Part shown: positions 43,028 through 52,237 of the stretch, piece by piece
How positions within the stretch are numbered: position 1 is the stretch's first letter
Layout: each line of letters begins with the position of its first letter
Source of the DNA: Fervidobacterium nodosum Rt17-B1
Lineage (GTDB): Bacteria; Thermotogota; Thermotogae; Thermotogales; Fervidobacteriaceae
Reading direction: 5' to 3'
Length of the DNA stretch: 64,000 nt
Assembly: GCF_000017545.1 (NCBI RefSeq)
Contig: NC_009718.1
Span: 1 to 64,000, forward strand
Program-made: the position numbers and the translations under genes
The notes under the pieces: generated by a model
Told to the model about the DNA's origin: nothing
Databases searched by the model: none
Seen by the model: only the letters and a program-made list of their open reading frames with translations

Positions 43028-43548
43028 GATACCACCTCCAGATTTTTGTAGTTTGTTGAAAGAGCACTAAGTACTTCTCCCATCTCATCTTTCGGATATC
43101 TTGTCATGACGAATGTCTTATCTGATTTTGTTTCTGAATCTATGAAGTTTACATATTTTGCAAGCATAACATCACCAAGTTCTTCCGGAAAAACAAGCTC
43201 TCCACATTTTTCATTTTTTGGAACTTCTGGTCCACCAATTAATTGGTTGAGATTAAATTGGTATTTTTTGGAAAATAAAGACAACATAGCGGCTTGTATG
43301 CCGAAAACAACTTTTGGATGATTTGGAAAATGTTTTTCAAGAATTTTCGAGATGAGAAATACATCCTCGGCTTTTGAATGTTCAATAATAGTTCTGTATT
43401 CTTCGATTACTCCCATAAAAATTTTGTAGTTTTCTCCCTTCCTTCTTATAGGTAAAATTGCCCCTGTACCGCTTATGTTATTTTCTTCAACTTTAACAAC
43501 AATGTATTCGTAATTCTCAATTCTTTCGATATTGTAGAAAAATTTCAT
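43009..43548 (-). CDS. Enolase-superfamily cap-domain-like protein
   Basis: A 179-residue protein. Its first 120 residues resemble the N-terminal capping domain of dipeptide epimerases and muconate-lactonizing enzymes: YEYIVVKVEENNISGTGAI, then GIQAAMLSLFSKKYQFNLNQLIGG. The catalytic barrel that should follow is missing. Instead there are 60 residues with no recognisable motif. It overlaps the PBP1A stop by one base (TGATG) and ndk by 19 bases, so it is translated in that operon. It could be a degenerate remnant or a repurposed binding domain. The assignment is tentative. Confidence 0.5.
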   Translation of the reverse strand: MKFFYNIERIENYEYIVVKVEENNISGTGAILPIRRKGENYKIFMGVIEEYRTIIEHSKAEDVFLISKILEKHFPNHPKVVFGIQAAMLSLFSKKYQFNLNQLIGGPEVPKNEKCGELVFPEELGDVMLAKYVNFIDSETKSDKTFVMTRYPKDEMGEVLSALSTNYKNLEVVSWKELL

Positions 43549-45608
43549 CAGAACTCTCCTCCACCTAATAGTTTTAAATAAACCTCTGAGGCAAACGTAG
43601 GATCAATCTCGTTAATTTTTGAGAGTATCTCGCGTTGAGTTTCTGAGTCTATTGTTTTTAATATGTCAACAATTTCATCAACTGTGATTGAGTGTTCTCT
43701 AATTTTTTTATAAATATCATCATATTTATTCGTACTTGCAGTTTGTTCATTCTGAGTTATACCTTGATTCTGATTTTCAGATAGTTGGCTTTCCAAATTT
43801 GTTGTTGTGTCTAGTGTTGTAGTTGGATTTAAGATTTGTTCTGTTGAATTATCCTGTTTTTTTACAGCTTCCCGAATAGTTTTATTAATCGGAAGTGATA
43901 TTTGAATGGTTCCTATTTCTGTATTTTCAGCTATTTTACGCCATATTGGTGCAACGTCTCCTCCACCCGTAAGGTTTTTACCATCTTTTGTTAACAAGAA
44001 GAGGTATCTTCCATCTCCACCAACAAACCAAGCGTTCTTTTCAGCTGTACCAGTTTTCCCATATATTTTTCTTCCTGGTATGTTTGCAGATCTACCTGTT
44101 CCCATTGTTACGACTTTTTCCATAAGTTGAAGAGTTAAAATAGACGCTTCAACTGGTGTGCGTTCCTCAAAACCTTTTGGTGGTTTAACTACATTGAGTA
44201 TTTCCGGCGTGTAAGAGTAATAATTTATCCCGTCTTTATCTCTCACGAATTCAATTAACTTTGGTCTTAAAACCACGCCTCCATTGAATATAACTTCAAA
44301 ACCTTTTGCAACATCTACGAGTGATGTTTCGATAGTCCCAAGAGATATAGTTGCGTCATTAGGATAGTAACCGTCAATCATTAAAGTATTTTTTAGAAAA
44401 TTCTTGACATTGTTTTGACCTAGTTGCATAAATAGATTTACAGAAGGAACGTTTCGAGAATATATAAGTGCGTTTTCAAGAGTTACAACGTTCCAGAATT
44501 GCTTATCGAAGTTTTGAGGATTCCACAGTCCTATGGTAATTGGTTTATCTTCCAAAATATCGTTCTTATTCCATCCACCCATAAAAGCAAGATAATAATA
44601 AAGTGGCTTTATAACCGAACCAATCTGTCTTCTACCAGAAAGTATTCCAAGGCCGTAAGCTGCTCTGATTTTTCCTGTTGTATGTTCAATTATGAGCCCT
44701 GCCATGTTGGATTTGTCTAAATTTTTTTCAAGTAGTTTTTGTAGTCTCCAATCAATAGTTGTTCTAACTCTAAAACCGTTTCTTAGACTTCCAAGATCGA
44801 AATTTAATTCTTTTAACTCGAGTACAACCATCCAAAATAATTCTTCATCAAATGTGTTTTTAAATGTACCAACGTATTGAATACTTTCTTTTCCTATCTT
44901 GTTCGAAGAACTATTGTATTCTTCTTCGGAAATGACACCAGCATTAAACATTTTTTTAAGAACGATCTTAGTGAATTCTTCGTTCAATTTTGGTTTTGTT
45001 GGATTCGCATTTTCAGGAGATCTAAGCGTAGCTACGAGCATTGCTACTTCAAGGGGATTAAGTTCGTTAAGTGTTTTACCAAAGTAGTATTTAGCTGCCG
45101 CAGGAAATCCGTAAATGCCATTTCCAAGGTAAACTGAATTGATATACATTTCCAATATTTCTTCTTTAGAATAGTTTTGCTCTAACCAAAATGCGATAAG
45201 AGCTTCCTTTATTTTCCTTTTCCACGTTCTTTCTGTTGAAAGATAAATTGTTCTTGCAAGTTGTTGAGTTATAGTACTTCCACCTTGTATTTCGTCGGTT
45301 GTAAGTATAACGAAGAATGAACGAATTATACCTTTTATATCTACTCCACTGTGAGAATAAAACCTCTTATCTTCAGAAGCTATTATAGAGTCTTTCAAGA
45401 GAGCTGGAATATCAGCAAAATCAATCCAAATAGTCTTTGGGGTGTATAAAGGTGTACCGTCTGCGTATTCTACAACCAAACTTGCCGGAATTTTGTTAAC
45501 GGGTTTTTCTAAATTTTTTGTGTAACTTGTATATATGTTTGCCAAGAAAATAAAAACTAATATTCCTACAGTTATGGTAGTTACTAAGAAGACTAACAAT
45601 TTCTTCAA
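43548..45608 (-). CDS. Class A penicillin-binding protein (PBP1A)
   Basis: A 686-residue bifunctional peptidoglycan synthase. One N-terminal transmembrane helix anchors it. The glycosyltransferase domain has EDKRFYSHSGVD (catalytic Glu), QGGSTITQQLAR and RKIKEALIA. The transpeptidase domain has the active-site Ser in GSVIKP, SRNVPSV (SxN) and YGKTGTAEKNAWF (KTG). A low-complexity Gln/Asn/Thr-rich tail follows. TTG at 45608 is preferred because GGAGGGATC precedes it and it overlaps the ogt stop (TTGA). Confidence 0.94.
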   Translation of the reverse strand: MKKLLVFLVTTITVGILVFIFLANIYTSYTKNLEKPVNKIPASLVVEYADGTPLYTPKTIWIDFADIPALLKDSIIASEDKRFYSHSGVDIKGIIRSFFVILTTDEIQGGSTITQQLARTIYLSTERTWKRKIKEALIAFWLEQNYSKEEILEMYINSVYLGNGIYGFPAAAKYYFGKTLNELNPLEVAMLVATLRSPENANPTKPKLNEEFTKIVLKKMFNAGVISEEEYNSSSNKIGKESIQYVGTFKNTFDEELFWMVVLELKELNFDLGSLRNGFRVRTTIDWRLQKLLEKNLDKSNMAGLIIEHTTGKIRAAYGLGILSGRRQIGSVIKPLYYYLAFMGGWNKNDILEDKPITIGLWNPQNFDKQFWNVVTLENALIYSRNVPSVNLFMQLGQNNVKNFLKNTLMIDGYYPNDATISLGTIETSLVDVAKGFEVIFNGGVVLRPKLIEFVRDKDGINYYSYTPEILNVVKPPKGFEERTPVEASILTLQLMEKVVTMGTGRSANIPGRKIYGKTGTAEKNAWFVGGDGRYLFLLTKDGKNLTGGGDVAPIWRKIAENTEIGTIQISLPINKTIREAVKKQDNSTEQILNPTTTLDTTTNLESQLSENQNQGITQNEQTASTNKYDDIYKKIREHSITVDEIVDILKTIDSETQREILSKINEIDPTFASEVYLKLLGGGEF

Positions 45609-46066
45609 AGTGATCCCTCCAAAGTTAAGAAGTATTTTTTCCATTTAATACCGTCTATATTATGTTCTTTTCCAGAATATCCACCGATACCTCTACTACC
45701 AATAACTCTATGACACGGAATATACAATGGAAGAGGATTAGATGCCATAGCATATCCCACAACACGTAGGTTAGTTTTGCATGCTTTTGCAATTTCTGAG
45801 TACGTTACTATTCTACCATAACTTACATTTCCTCTCAAATAATTCCATATTCGTGTAAACACAGGACCACTTGAATATTTGACTGGAAAATCTAAAATTT
45901 TTCTTTCTCTATTTAAATATTCTCTAATTTGCTTTGTAAATATGTTGTCACCACTTTCTGGAATGGACTCTTCTGTGAAACTTATTTTCTCGCAAATCTC
46001 TGAGTTAGTATAGACAAGAATACTACCGATTTCACATCTAATAGAAAAAATTTCGTATTTATCCAT
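45605..46066 (-). CDS. ogt: Methylated-DNA-protein cysteine methyltransferase
   Basis: A 153-residue suicide repair protein that removes alkyl groups from O6-guanine. The C-terminal domain shows GRIVTYSEIAKA, a helix-turn-helix with NLRVVGYAMASNPLPL and the acceptor cysteine in IPCHRVIGSRG. The N-terminal domain is short, as in Ogt-type enzymes. It is the first gene of the minus-strand cluster, divergent from the dCMP deaminase gene, with AGGAGG before the ATG. Confidence 0.94.
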   Translation of the reverse strand: MDKYEIFSIRCEIGSILVYTNSEICEKISFTEESIPESGDNIFTKQIREYLNRERKILDFPVKYSSGPVFTRIWNYLRGNVSYGRIVTYSEIAKACKTNLRVVGYAMASNPLPLYIPCHRVIGSRGIGGYSGKEHNIDGIKWKKYFLTLEGSL

Positions 46067-46088
46067 GAATATACCTCCTTCAAATTGG

Positions 46089-46117
46089 TTGATTAATTTT
46101 TAGAAATAAGTTACAAT
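46089..46117 (+). promoter_or_regulatory. Promoter of the dCMP deaminase gene
   Basis: TTGATT (46089-46094), 17-base spacer, TACAAT (46112-46117). Confidence 0.6.
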
Positions 46118-46148
46118 ATTAAATATAACACATTTGAGAGGTGTTGAT

Positions 46149-46661
46149 ATGAGTTTCGAACTTGAAAACTACTTAAAGAATGTTACCATAAAAGAGTCAA
46201 AAAATGAACGGGAAAGTTGGGATGAATATTTTAAAAGACTTGCAAAAGTTATTGCTGAGCGCTCTACATGCGTTCATAGAAAAGTTGGAGCATTGATTGT
46301 CAAGGATAAAAGAATTCTCGCAACGGGTTACAACCAACCACCTTCTGGATTTCCGCATTGCGATGAAATAGGATGCATAAGGGATGATTTAAGTATTCCA
46401 TCTGGAAAAAATCAAGAGATTTGTTATGGTCTACATGCCGAACAAAATGCACTTATACAGGCAGCGAAATTTGGTATCTCTACAGATGGAGCAACCATAT
46501 ACGTTACTCATAAACCGTGTTCTGTATGCGCAAGATTGATAATTAACGCTGGCATAAAAAAAGTTGTTTATATAGAAGGATATCCAGATCCACTTACGGA
46601 TTTTTTCTTTAAAACATGTGGAATAGAATTAGTTGGAGGTGATCAAATTGAAAAGGGATAA
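46149..46661 (+). CDS. dCMP deaminase (ComEB-like)
   Basis: A 170-residue zinc enzyme predicted to convert dCMP to dUMP for thymidylate synthesis. Zinc-binding HAEQNA (His plus catalytic Glu) and PCSVCA (two Cys) are both present. The insert with HCDEIGC resembles the extra zinc site of ComE-type deaminases. ATG at 46149 is chosen because GAGAGGTG precedes it. It overlaps the oxidoreductase beta-subunit gene by 14 bases. Confidence 0.9.
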   Translation: MSFELENYLKNVTIKESKNERESWDEYFKRLAKVIAERSTCVHRKVGALIVKDKRILATGYNQPPSGFPHCDEIGCIRDDLSIPSGKNQEICYGLHAEQNALIQAAKFGISTDGATIYVTHKPCSVCARLIINAGIKKVVYIEGYPDPLTDFFFKTCGIELVGGDQIEKG

Positions 46662-47469
46662 ATTAGCTCAGTATCTTAGGAGTGACAGATGGCCGACTGT
46701 TTGGTGTCCAGGATGTGGCAATGGAATTATCTTAAAGAGCTTTATAGACGCATTTGATCAAACGGGAATGAAAACAGAGGAAACAGCTGTAATATCCGGT
46801 ATTGGTTGTTCGTCTAGGTCAACGGGATATTTAGATTTTAATACTATGCATACACTACATGGTAGAGCTATAGCCTTTGCAACGGGGGTTTCCCTTGCAA
46901 AGCCAGATTTTAAAGTTGTAGTTATGGGTGGAGATGGAGATATTACGGCGATAGGTGGTAATCATTTCATTCATGCTTGTAGGAGAAATATAAATTTAAC
47001 GATAATAATTTACAATAATATGATATATGGTATGACGGGTGGGCAACATTCACCAACCACACCTGGCGGAAAAATCGCAGGTACCATGCCTTTTGGAAAT
47101 GTTGAAGAGCAGTTTGATATTGTGAAACTTGCCCTTTCCGCTGGTGCAACTTACGTTGCAAGGTCAACAGTTTATCACTATCCACTTACTGTAAAATACA
47201 TAAAAGAAGCTCTTTTACACAAGGGCGTTTCGGTAGTTGAAGTTATGAGTAACTGTCATACTTACTACGGTAGATATAACGGTTTAAGAGAACCATGGCA
47301 AATGATGGATTTCTTCAAAGAAAACACCATTATGAAGGAAAAAGCAGAAAAGATGTCAGAGGAAGAATTGAAAGGAAAGATAGTAATAGGGGTATTTAGA
47401 AAAGATGAATCGAAACCAGACTTTTACACTAGATATAGGATGACGTATGCAAGGAGTGATAAAAAATGA
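46648..47469 (+). CDS. 2-oxoacid:ferredoxin oxidoreductase, beta subunit
   Basis: A 273-residue thiamine-diphosphate-binding subunit. Motifs are [25 protein letters not shown], the TPP/metal motif [13 protein letters not shown] and [18 protein letters not shown]. It is closest to 2-oxoglutarate/2-oxoacid (KorB-type) enzymes. TTG at 46648 follows a perfect GGAGGTGATC Shine-Dalgarno located inside the deaminase gene. The gamma subunit follows with a 4-base overlap. No alpha subunit is encoded nearby, which is unusual. Confidence 0.9.
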   Translation: MKRDKLAQYLRSDRWPTVWCPGCGNGIILKSFIDAFDQTGMKTEETAVISGIGCSSRSTGYLDFNTMHTLHGRAIAFATGVSLAKPDFKVVVMGGDGDITAIGGNHFIHACRRNINLTIIIYNNMIYGMTGGQHSPTTPGGKIAGTMPFGNVEEQFDIVKLALSAGATYVARSTVYHYPLTVKYIKEALLHKGVSVVEVMSNCHTYYGRYNGLREPWQMMDFFKENTIMKEKAEKMSEEELKGKIVIGVFRKDESKPDFYTRYRMTYARSDKK

Positions 47470-48062
47470 TTAGACCTTTTTCAATAAGAATAGCAGGTAT
47501 AGGTGGACAAGGTAATTTACTTGCAGGATATATACTTTCAGAAGCTTTCGTTTTGATGGAAAAATACGTGATCCAAACGCAAAATTACAGTGAGCAGGTA
47601 CGTGGGGGCCCAAGTTATTGTGATGTATTAGTTTCAGATGAACAAATTCTTTACCCAAAAGCTGTACTGTTTGACTCTTTGATAATAATGCACCCTTCAA
47701 TGGTAAGCCATGGTAAATATGTTGCAACTAATGGTATAATAATATACGATAGCACTAATATCCAAAATTTACCAAATGAAATAAAAAGGATAACACGAAG
47801 GATAATAGAGATACCAGCAAGTAAACTTGCAATTGAAAAATACGGAAATGCTATGGTTTCAAATATGATTTTGCTTGGAGCATTTGTTAAGAGTACAGGC
47901 TTAGTTGATTTTGAAACACTTTTTGAAGCTGTAAGAGAGGAAGTTAATCCAAAGTATTTTGACATGAATGTGGAGGCGATAAAACTTGGCGCATCTCTCA
48001 CCGACAAAATATTCAAACCAAGACTTGAAAGAAAACGAAAAAGAACAATTGGGTTCGAATAA
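47466..48062 (+). CDS. 2-oxoacid:ferredoxin oxidoreductase, gamma subunit
   Basis: A 198-residue subunit with IAGIGGQGNLLAGYILSEA at the N-terminus and NYSEQVRGGPSYCDVLVSD, the typical gamma-domain motifs. It starts within the beta stop (ATGA overlap). The alpha subunit (with the GSEAVAKGA-type start and TPP-domain partner) is not adjacent. The protein's 3' end overlaps the start of the diacylglycerol-kinase-like gene by 77 bases. Confidence 0.88.
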   Translation: MIRPFSIRIAGIGGQGNLLAGYILSEAFVLMEKYVIQTQNYSEQVRGGPSYCDVLVSDEQILYPKAVLFDSLIIMHPSMVSHGKYVATNGIIIYDSTNIQNLPNEIKRITRRIIEIPASKLAIEKYGNAMVSNMILLGAFVKSTGLVDFETLFEAVREEVNPKYFDMNVEAIKLGASLTDKIFKPRLERKRKRTIGFE

Positions 48063-48510
48063 TTTAGCCCAGTCATTTTCCCATGCTATTGAAGGTATAG
48101 TTGAATCTATAATATATGAAAGGAACCTCAGAATTCACTTTTTTATAGGTCTTTTAGTTCTTGCAATTACTTTCTTTCTTCCGGTTGAAAAAGAAGATTT
48201 ACTATGGATAATATTTGCAGTATTTTTTGTAATTTGGTCTGAGTTGGTAAATACCATAATTGAGAATTTGATGAACCTTTACAGTAGAGAATTTCATCCG
48301 GTCATAAAAATAATAAAAGATGTCAGTGCAGGGGTTGTCCTGTGGGCAGCTATATTTTCAATTACAGTTGGTATTATAGTGATTGGTGGTTTGATTTTCA
48401 ACTGGAGTTTGGAAGTTGGGAAAATTTTTGCTATAATATCACTAGCTGCGTTTCCTGTACTTAGTATAAAGGTGGTGAGAAATTGGAAAACACGAAAATC
48501 AAAGTTATGA
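47986..48510 (+). CDS. dgkA: Diacylglycerol/undecaprenol kinase (DgkA family)
   Basis: A small inner-membrane lipid kinase. The core has an N-terminal helix NLAQSFSHAIEGIVESI, RNLRIHFFIG, two hydrophobic helices, and the active-site segment SELVNTIIENLMNLYSREFHPVIKIIKDVSAGVVL. It is longer than the usual 120 residues because of an extra C-terminal helix pair. TTG at 47986 follows GGAGGCGAT inside the previous gene; TTG at 48049 is an alternative. The long overlaps at both ends indicate coupled translation. In Gram-positives this family recycles undecaprenol. Confidence 0.85.
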   Translation: MAHLSPTKYSNQDLKENEKEQLGSNNLAQSFSHAIEGIVESIIYERNLRIHFFIGLLVLAITFFLPVEKEDLLWIIFAVFFVIWSELVNTIIENLMNLYSREFHPVIKIIKDVSAGVVLWAAIFSITVGIIVIGGLIFNWSLEVGKIFAIISLAAFPVLSIKVVRNWKTRKSKL

Positions 48511-49520
48511 TAGTTGATGATTCGCCTTTTATGAGGATGATATTGAAGGACTTATTAGATCAACAACCTGACATACAAGTTGTTGCAGTTGCAAAGGATG
48601 GAATGGAGGCAGTAGAATTAGCCTTAAAATATAAACCTGATGTTATTACTATGGATGTTGAAATGCCAAAATTAAATGGTATAGAGGCTTTGAAAGAAAT
48701 AATGAAGAGGTCACCTACAAGAGTGATAATGGTTAGTAGTCTTACGGAAGAAGGAGCAGAAATAACACTTTTAGCTTTGGAGCTTGGTGCAGTTGATTTT
48801 GTAACAAAGCCCTCTGGAAGTGTTTCAATGGACTTTAGAAAAATTGGACCAGAATTGGTGGAAAAAATTCGTTCTGCGATGAAAATAGATTTGTCACACA
48901 TATTACTTAAGAAGAAACCAGTTGCTGGATTAAAGTTGAAATCCATGGTTTCAAGTAAGATAGTAGTAATTGGCTCATCCACAGGTGGACCGCGTTCGCT
49001 TGATTTGGTTATTCCGCCTTTGCCAAAGGAATTTCCTGCACCTATACTAATTGTTCAGCATATGCCACCTGGTTTTACAAAGTCGTTAGCGCAAAGATTG
49101 GATAGAATATCTAATCTTTCCGTGAAAGAAGCTGAAGAAGGTGACGAGATTAAACCTGGTTGGGTGTACATAGCGCCTGGGGATTACCATATGGGGATTA
49201 AACATCAAGATAGAAAAAGTATAATCTATCTTGATAAAAGAACCGAAAAGATAAATAATGTCAGGCCTTCTGTTGATTATACACTTGATAAAGTGGCTGA
49301 AATTTACAAAGAGAAAACAATCGCCGTTATTCTTACCGGAATGGGACGAGATGGGGCTAAGGGAGCTTTTAAAGTAAAGTTTTTCAAAGGAAATGTTATA
49401 GCGGAAAGTCAAGAAACATGTGTTGTGTACGGTATGCCAAAAGCCGTAGTTGATGAAGGATATGCCGACTTTGTTCTTCCAGCTGATAAAATTCCAGAAA
49501 AACTTGTTGAAATTGTATGA
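48483..49520 (+). CDS. cheB: Chemotaxis protein-glutamate methylesterase CheB
   Basis: A 345-residue response regulator that demethylates chemoreceptors. The receiver domain has DD at 12-13, the phospho-acceptor Asp58 in TMDVEMP and a conserved KP. The catalytic domain has GSSTGGP (Ser), VQHMPPGF (His) and LTGMGRDGAKG (Asp), the complete esterase triad. TTG at 48483 follows AGGTGGTGAG and overlaps the lipid-kinase gene by 28 bases. No other chemotaxis genes are adjacent. Confidence 0.95.
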   Translation: MENTKIKVMIVDDSPFMRMILKDLLDQQPDIQVVAVAKDGMEAVELALKYKPDVITMDVEMPKLNGIEALKEIMKRSPTRVIMVSSLTEEGAEITLLALELGAVDFVTKPSGSVSMDFRKIGPELVEKIRSAMKIDLSHILLKKKPVAGLKLKSMVSSKIVVIGSSTGGPRSLDLVIPPLPKEFPAPILIVQHMPPGFTKSLAQRLDRISNLSVKEAEEGDEIKPGWVYIAPGDYHMGIKHQDRKSIIYLDKRTEKINNVRPSVDYTLDKVAEIYKEKTIAVILTGMGRDGAKGAFKVKFFKGNVIAESQETCVVYGMPKAVVDEGYADFVLPADKIPEKLVEIV

Positions 49521-49570
49521 TTATTGATTAATTGATTATTACAATTAATATTATTAAGGAGGGATTTCAG

Positions 49571-50977
49571 ATGAAAAGACTTATTCTCGCATTTTTTTCC
49601 TTTGTGTTAATTGTCTCACTATCATTTGGTGCTACTTTCAAAGATGTTCCGGTTAACCACTGGGCAGCTGAAGCAGTTGACCAAATGAGTAAGTTGGGTG
49701 TAATCACAGGTATGCCTGATGGTACTTTCCAAGGTAATCAGTCGGTTACAAGATACCAGCTTGCACTCTCACTCTATAGACTATACGGTGTGCTTAACGA
49801 CAGAATTAGCAGTGTTGAGAAAAAAATTCCAACAACAACGTCTACAACAAATAAAACACAAACAACTGAGATTCCAGCGAACCTTGATACTCAGTTAAAA
49901 TCTTTATCAGGCCAAATTCTCTCGCTTGCGAATAAAGATAAAACTATTGATAGTAGGCTTGATATTTTAACTCAAAACTTAGAAGCATTAAATAAGGATT
50001 TGGATAGCGTAAAAACTGATGTATCTGGCTTAAAATCATTGTACGATGCTTTAGTACAAAAGGTAACAGAATTAAGAACACTTGTTGCAGTTACACCAAC
50101 TGGTCAAAGTTTAAATACAATTGCTCAAGATGTAAGTAACGTGAAAAATAATATCACCAATTTGCAAACAAATTTGAAAGGTTTATCTGATAACTTTGCA
50201 ACTTTAAGCTCAAAAGTGGATAGTTTAGATTCGAAAGTTTCGAATGTTGATAGTAAATTAAATACTGTTTTAGTACTTCCAGATAGGATAAAAGCAGTCG
50301 AAGACAATTTAAAAAACTTTGTTCAGACGGAAGTAGCAAACAATGCTAAATTAAATGACGAAATAGTAAAGTTGAATACTAAAATCCAGGAAATTCAAAA
50401 CGTAAATAAAGATATCACAGCATTGAGTGAAAGGTTAAATGCTGTGGAATCAAATGTAGCAAGCTTATCTAAGGCAATAACAACCGAAACGACAAATCTT
50501 AAAAATAAAGATGCGGAAATTGATAAAAACATAAATGCACTAAAAGATGAGTTGACCAATTTAAAAGGCGATCTTGAGATTAATAAAGGTGATTTGGCTG
50601 AGTTAACAGCAGTTAAATTACCTAAGTTGGAAGAAGAACTAAAATCAAAAGCTGATGAAAAAGCCGTTTCGGAACTTAATGAAAAAGTATCACAAATTGG
50701 GAATAAGCTGTCCAACATAGAGGTTAGTGTTATTAATGTCGAAAACAAGCTAAGTAGTTCAATAACACAAGTTAATAGCAAAGTTTCTGAAATTGATGGA
50801 AAAACTCTGAAAAATCAAGAAGAAATAAACAAATTAAAAGCTGAAAATGAAGATTTGAAAAAGAAATTACAACAGACTTCTTCAAACAATTTACCAACAT
50901 TCTCACTTGTTTTAGGTTTAATTGGTGTAGTACTTGGAGCGGCTGCGTTATTTATTGCATTAAATAATGGACAATAA
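49571..50977 (+). CDS. Ompalpha-like SLH/coiled-coil outer-sheath protein
   Basis: A 468-residue structural protein resembling Thermotoga Ompalpha, a rod-like spacer between the cell wall and the toga. A signal peptide (about 1-20) is followed by one SLH domain (FKDVPVNHWAAEAVDQM to TRYQLALSLYRL). A coiled coil of over 300 residues, rich in VDSLDSKVSNVDSKL-type heptads, comes next. A C-terminal hydrophobic anchor (FSLVLGLIGVVLGAAALFI) ends it. ATG at 49571 follows AAGGAGGG. Terminators isolate it, in line with high expression. Confidence 0.9.
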   Translation: MKRLILAFFSFVLIVSLSFGATFKDVPVNHWAAEAVDQMSKLGVITGMPDGTFQGNQSVTRYQLALSLYRLYGVLNDRISSVEKKIPTTTSTTNKTQTTEIPANLDTQLKSLSGQILSLANKDKTIDSRLDILTQNLEALNKDLDSVKTDVSGLKSLYDALVQKVTELRTLVAVTPTGQSLNTIAQDVSNVKNNITNLQTNLKGLSDNFATLSSKVDSLDSKVSNVDSKLNTVLVLPDRIKAVEDNLKNFVQTEVANNAKLNDEIVKLNTKIQEIQNVNKDITALSERLNAVESNVASLSKAITTETTNLKNKDAEIDKNINALKDELTNLKGDLEINKGDLAELTAVKLPKLEEELKSKADEKAVSELNEKVSQIGNKLSNIEVSVINVENKLSSSITQVNSKVSEIDGKTLKNQEEINKLKAENEDLKKKLQQTSSNNLPTFSLVLGLIGVVLGAAALFIALNNGQ

Positions 50978-51015
50978 CAAATGGATTTTATAGAAACTTT
51001 TTTAAATGTGAATTA

Positions 51016-51047
51016 ACAAAAAGCTGGTCTTCGGACCAGCTTTTTGT
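51016..51047 (+). terminator. Terminator after the Ompalpha-like gene
   Basis: ACAAAAAGCTGGTC pairs with GACCAGCTTTTTGT around a TTCG-type loop. Confidence 0.88.
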
Positions 51048-51073
51048 AGCGAAAAAATGTGGAGGTGTTTACA

Positions 51074-52153
51074 GTGTCTTTTTTTATGCCAACGAAAGTT
51101 TTATATGGTAAGGATACCGTCCTAAAAAATCGTGAACTAATAAGGAATTTAGGAGAGAATTTTTTGATAATTACAGGGAAAAGTTCACGTAGAAATGGAA
51201 GTTTGGAAGATCTATTGGATGTATTGGAAGGTAAAAATGTGCAGATATACGATGAAACTCCGGAAAATCCACCTACCGATATAATTAAACCTATCGCTCA
51301 AAAATATTACGATGTTGATGTGGTAATTGGACTTGGTGGAGGCAGTCCGATGGATGCTGCAAAAGCAGTTGCGGTTCTGATTGAAAATCCTCATTTGAGT
51401 GCAGAGGATTTATACGATAAGACGAAATACAGCAGAGCCAAAACAATAGTCTGTATACCGACGACGGCAGGGACTGGTAGTGAAGTTACTCAGTATTCCG
51501 TTTTAACTTTTAATGGTAAGAAGCGTGGTTTTTCTCATGACTGTGTATTCCCAAAAGTATCATTTGTTGATTACAAGTACACGATGACCTTAGGAAAGAA
51601 TTTAACAATATCAACTGCACTTGATGCTTTGTCTCACGCTATGGAAGGTTATATATCTCTTAAATCTACACCATTTAGTGATACGTTAGCAATAGAGAGT
51701 ATGAAAATAATAAAGGAATATCTTCCAAAACTTTTAGATGACCCAGAAAACGAATTTTACCGTGAAAGAATTATGTTTGCCTCCACTCTTGCAGGAATGG
51801 TTATTGCCCAAACAGGTACAACGATTGCACATGCGCTTGGTTATAATCTTACAACTGATAAGGATGTAAAACATGGATTAGCTACGGCGGTATTTTTACC
51901 TTTTGAGCTTAGAGAAGCTAGTAAGTTTGTAAAGGAAAAAGTTGATACAGTTCTTAAGATTTTTGATGGTTCACTGTATGAATTTTTTGCTCTTATCGGT
52001 TTGAGATTAGATATTAATGTATCTGATGAAGAAATCAATAAATGGGCAAATATTGCATCAACTGCCTCACATATAGCGTCCACACCTGGAAATTACGATT
52101 TGGAAAGGATAAAGCTGGCTTACGAAGAAATGAGAGAAAAGTTTGTATTTTAA
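51074..52153 (+). CDS. Iron-containing alcohol dehydrogenase
   Basis: A 359-residue NAD(P)-dependent group III dehydrogenase. The nucleotide site is GLGGGSPMDAAKA and PTTAGTGSEVT. Metal ligands lie in ALDALSHAMEG (Asp, His), TIAHALGY (His) and DVKHGLATA (His), all present. It may reduce aldehydes to alcohols during fermentation. GTG at 51074 follows GGAGGTG; an upstream GTG at 51059 overlaps that site. It is bracketed by terminators. Confidence 0.92.
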   Translation: MSFFMPTKVLYGKDTVLKNRELIRNLGENFLIITGKSSRRNGSLEDLLDVLEGKNVQIYDETPENPPTDIIKPIAQKYYDVDVVIGLGGGSPMDAAKAVAVLIENPHLSAEDLYDKTKYSRAKTIVCIPTTAGTGSEVTQYSVLTFNGKKRGFSHDCVFPKVSFVDYKYTMTLGKNLTISTALDALSHAMEGYISLKSTPFSDTLAIESMKIIKEYLPKLLDDPENEFYRERIMFASTLAGMVIAQTGTTIAHALGYNLTTDKDVKHGLATAVFLPFELREASKFVKEKVDTVLKIFDGSLYEFFALIGLRLDINVSDEEINKWANIASTASHIASTPGNYDLERIKLAYEEMREKFVF

Positions 52154-52177
52154 TTGATAAATATGGAATGCAATAAA

Positions 52178-52217
52178 TTACAAAAGCCCCACAAAAATTC
52201 ATGTGGGGCTTTTGTAA
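52178..52217. terminator. Bidirectional terminator
   Basis: TTACAAAAGCCCCACA pairs with TGTGGGGCTTTTGTAA; it serves the dehydrogenase and the minus-strand transporter operon. Confidence 0.88.
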
Positions 52218-52237
52218 CTATGATAAAGTTTTCTTTA

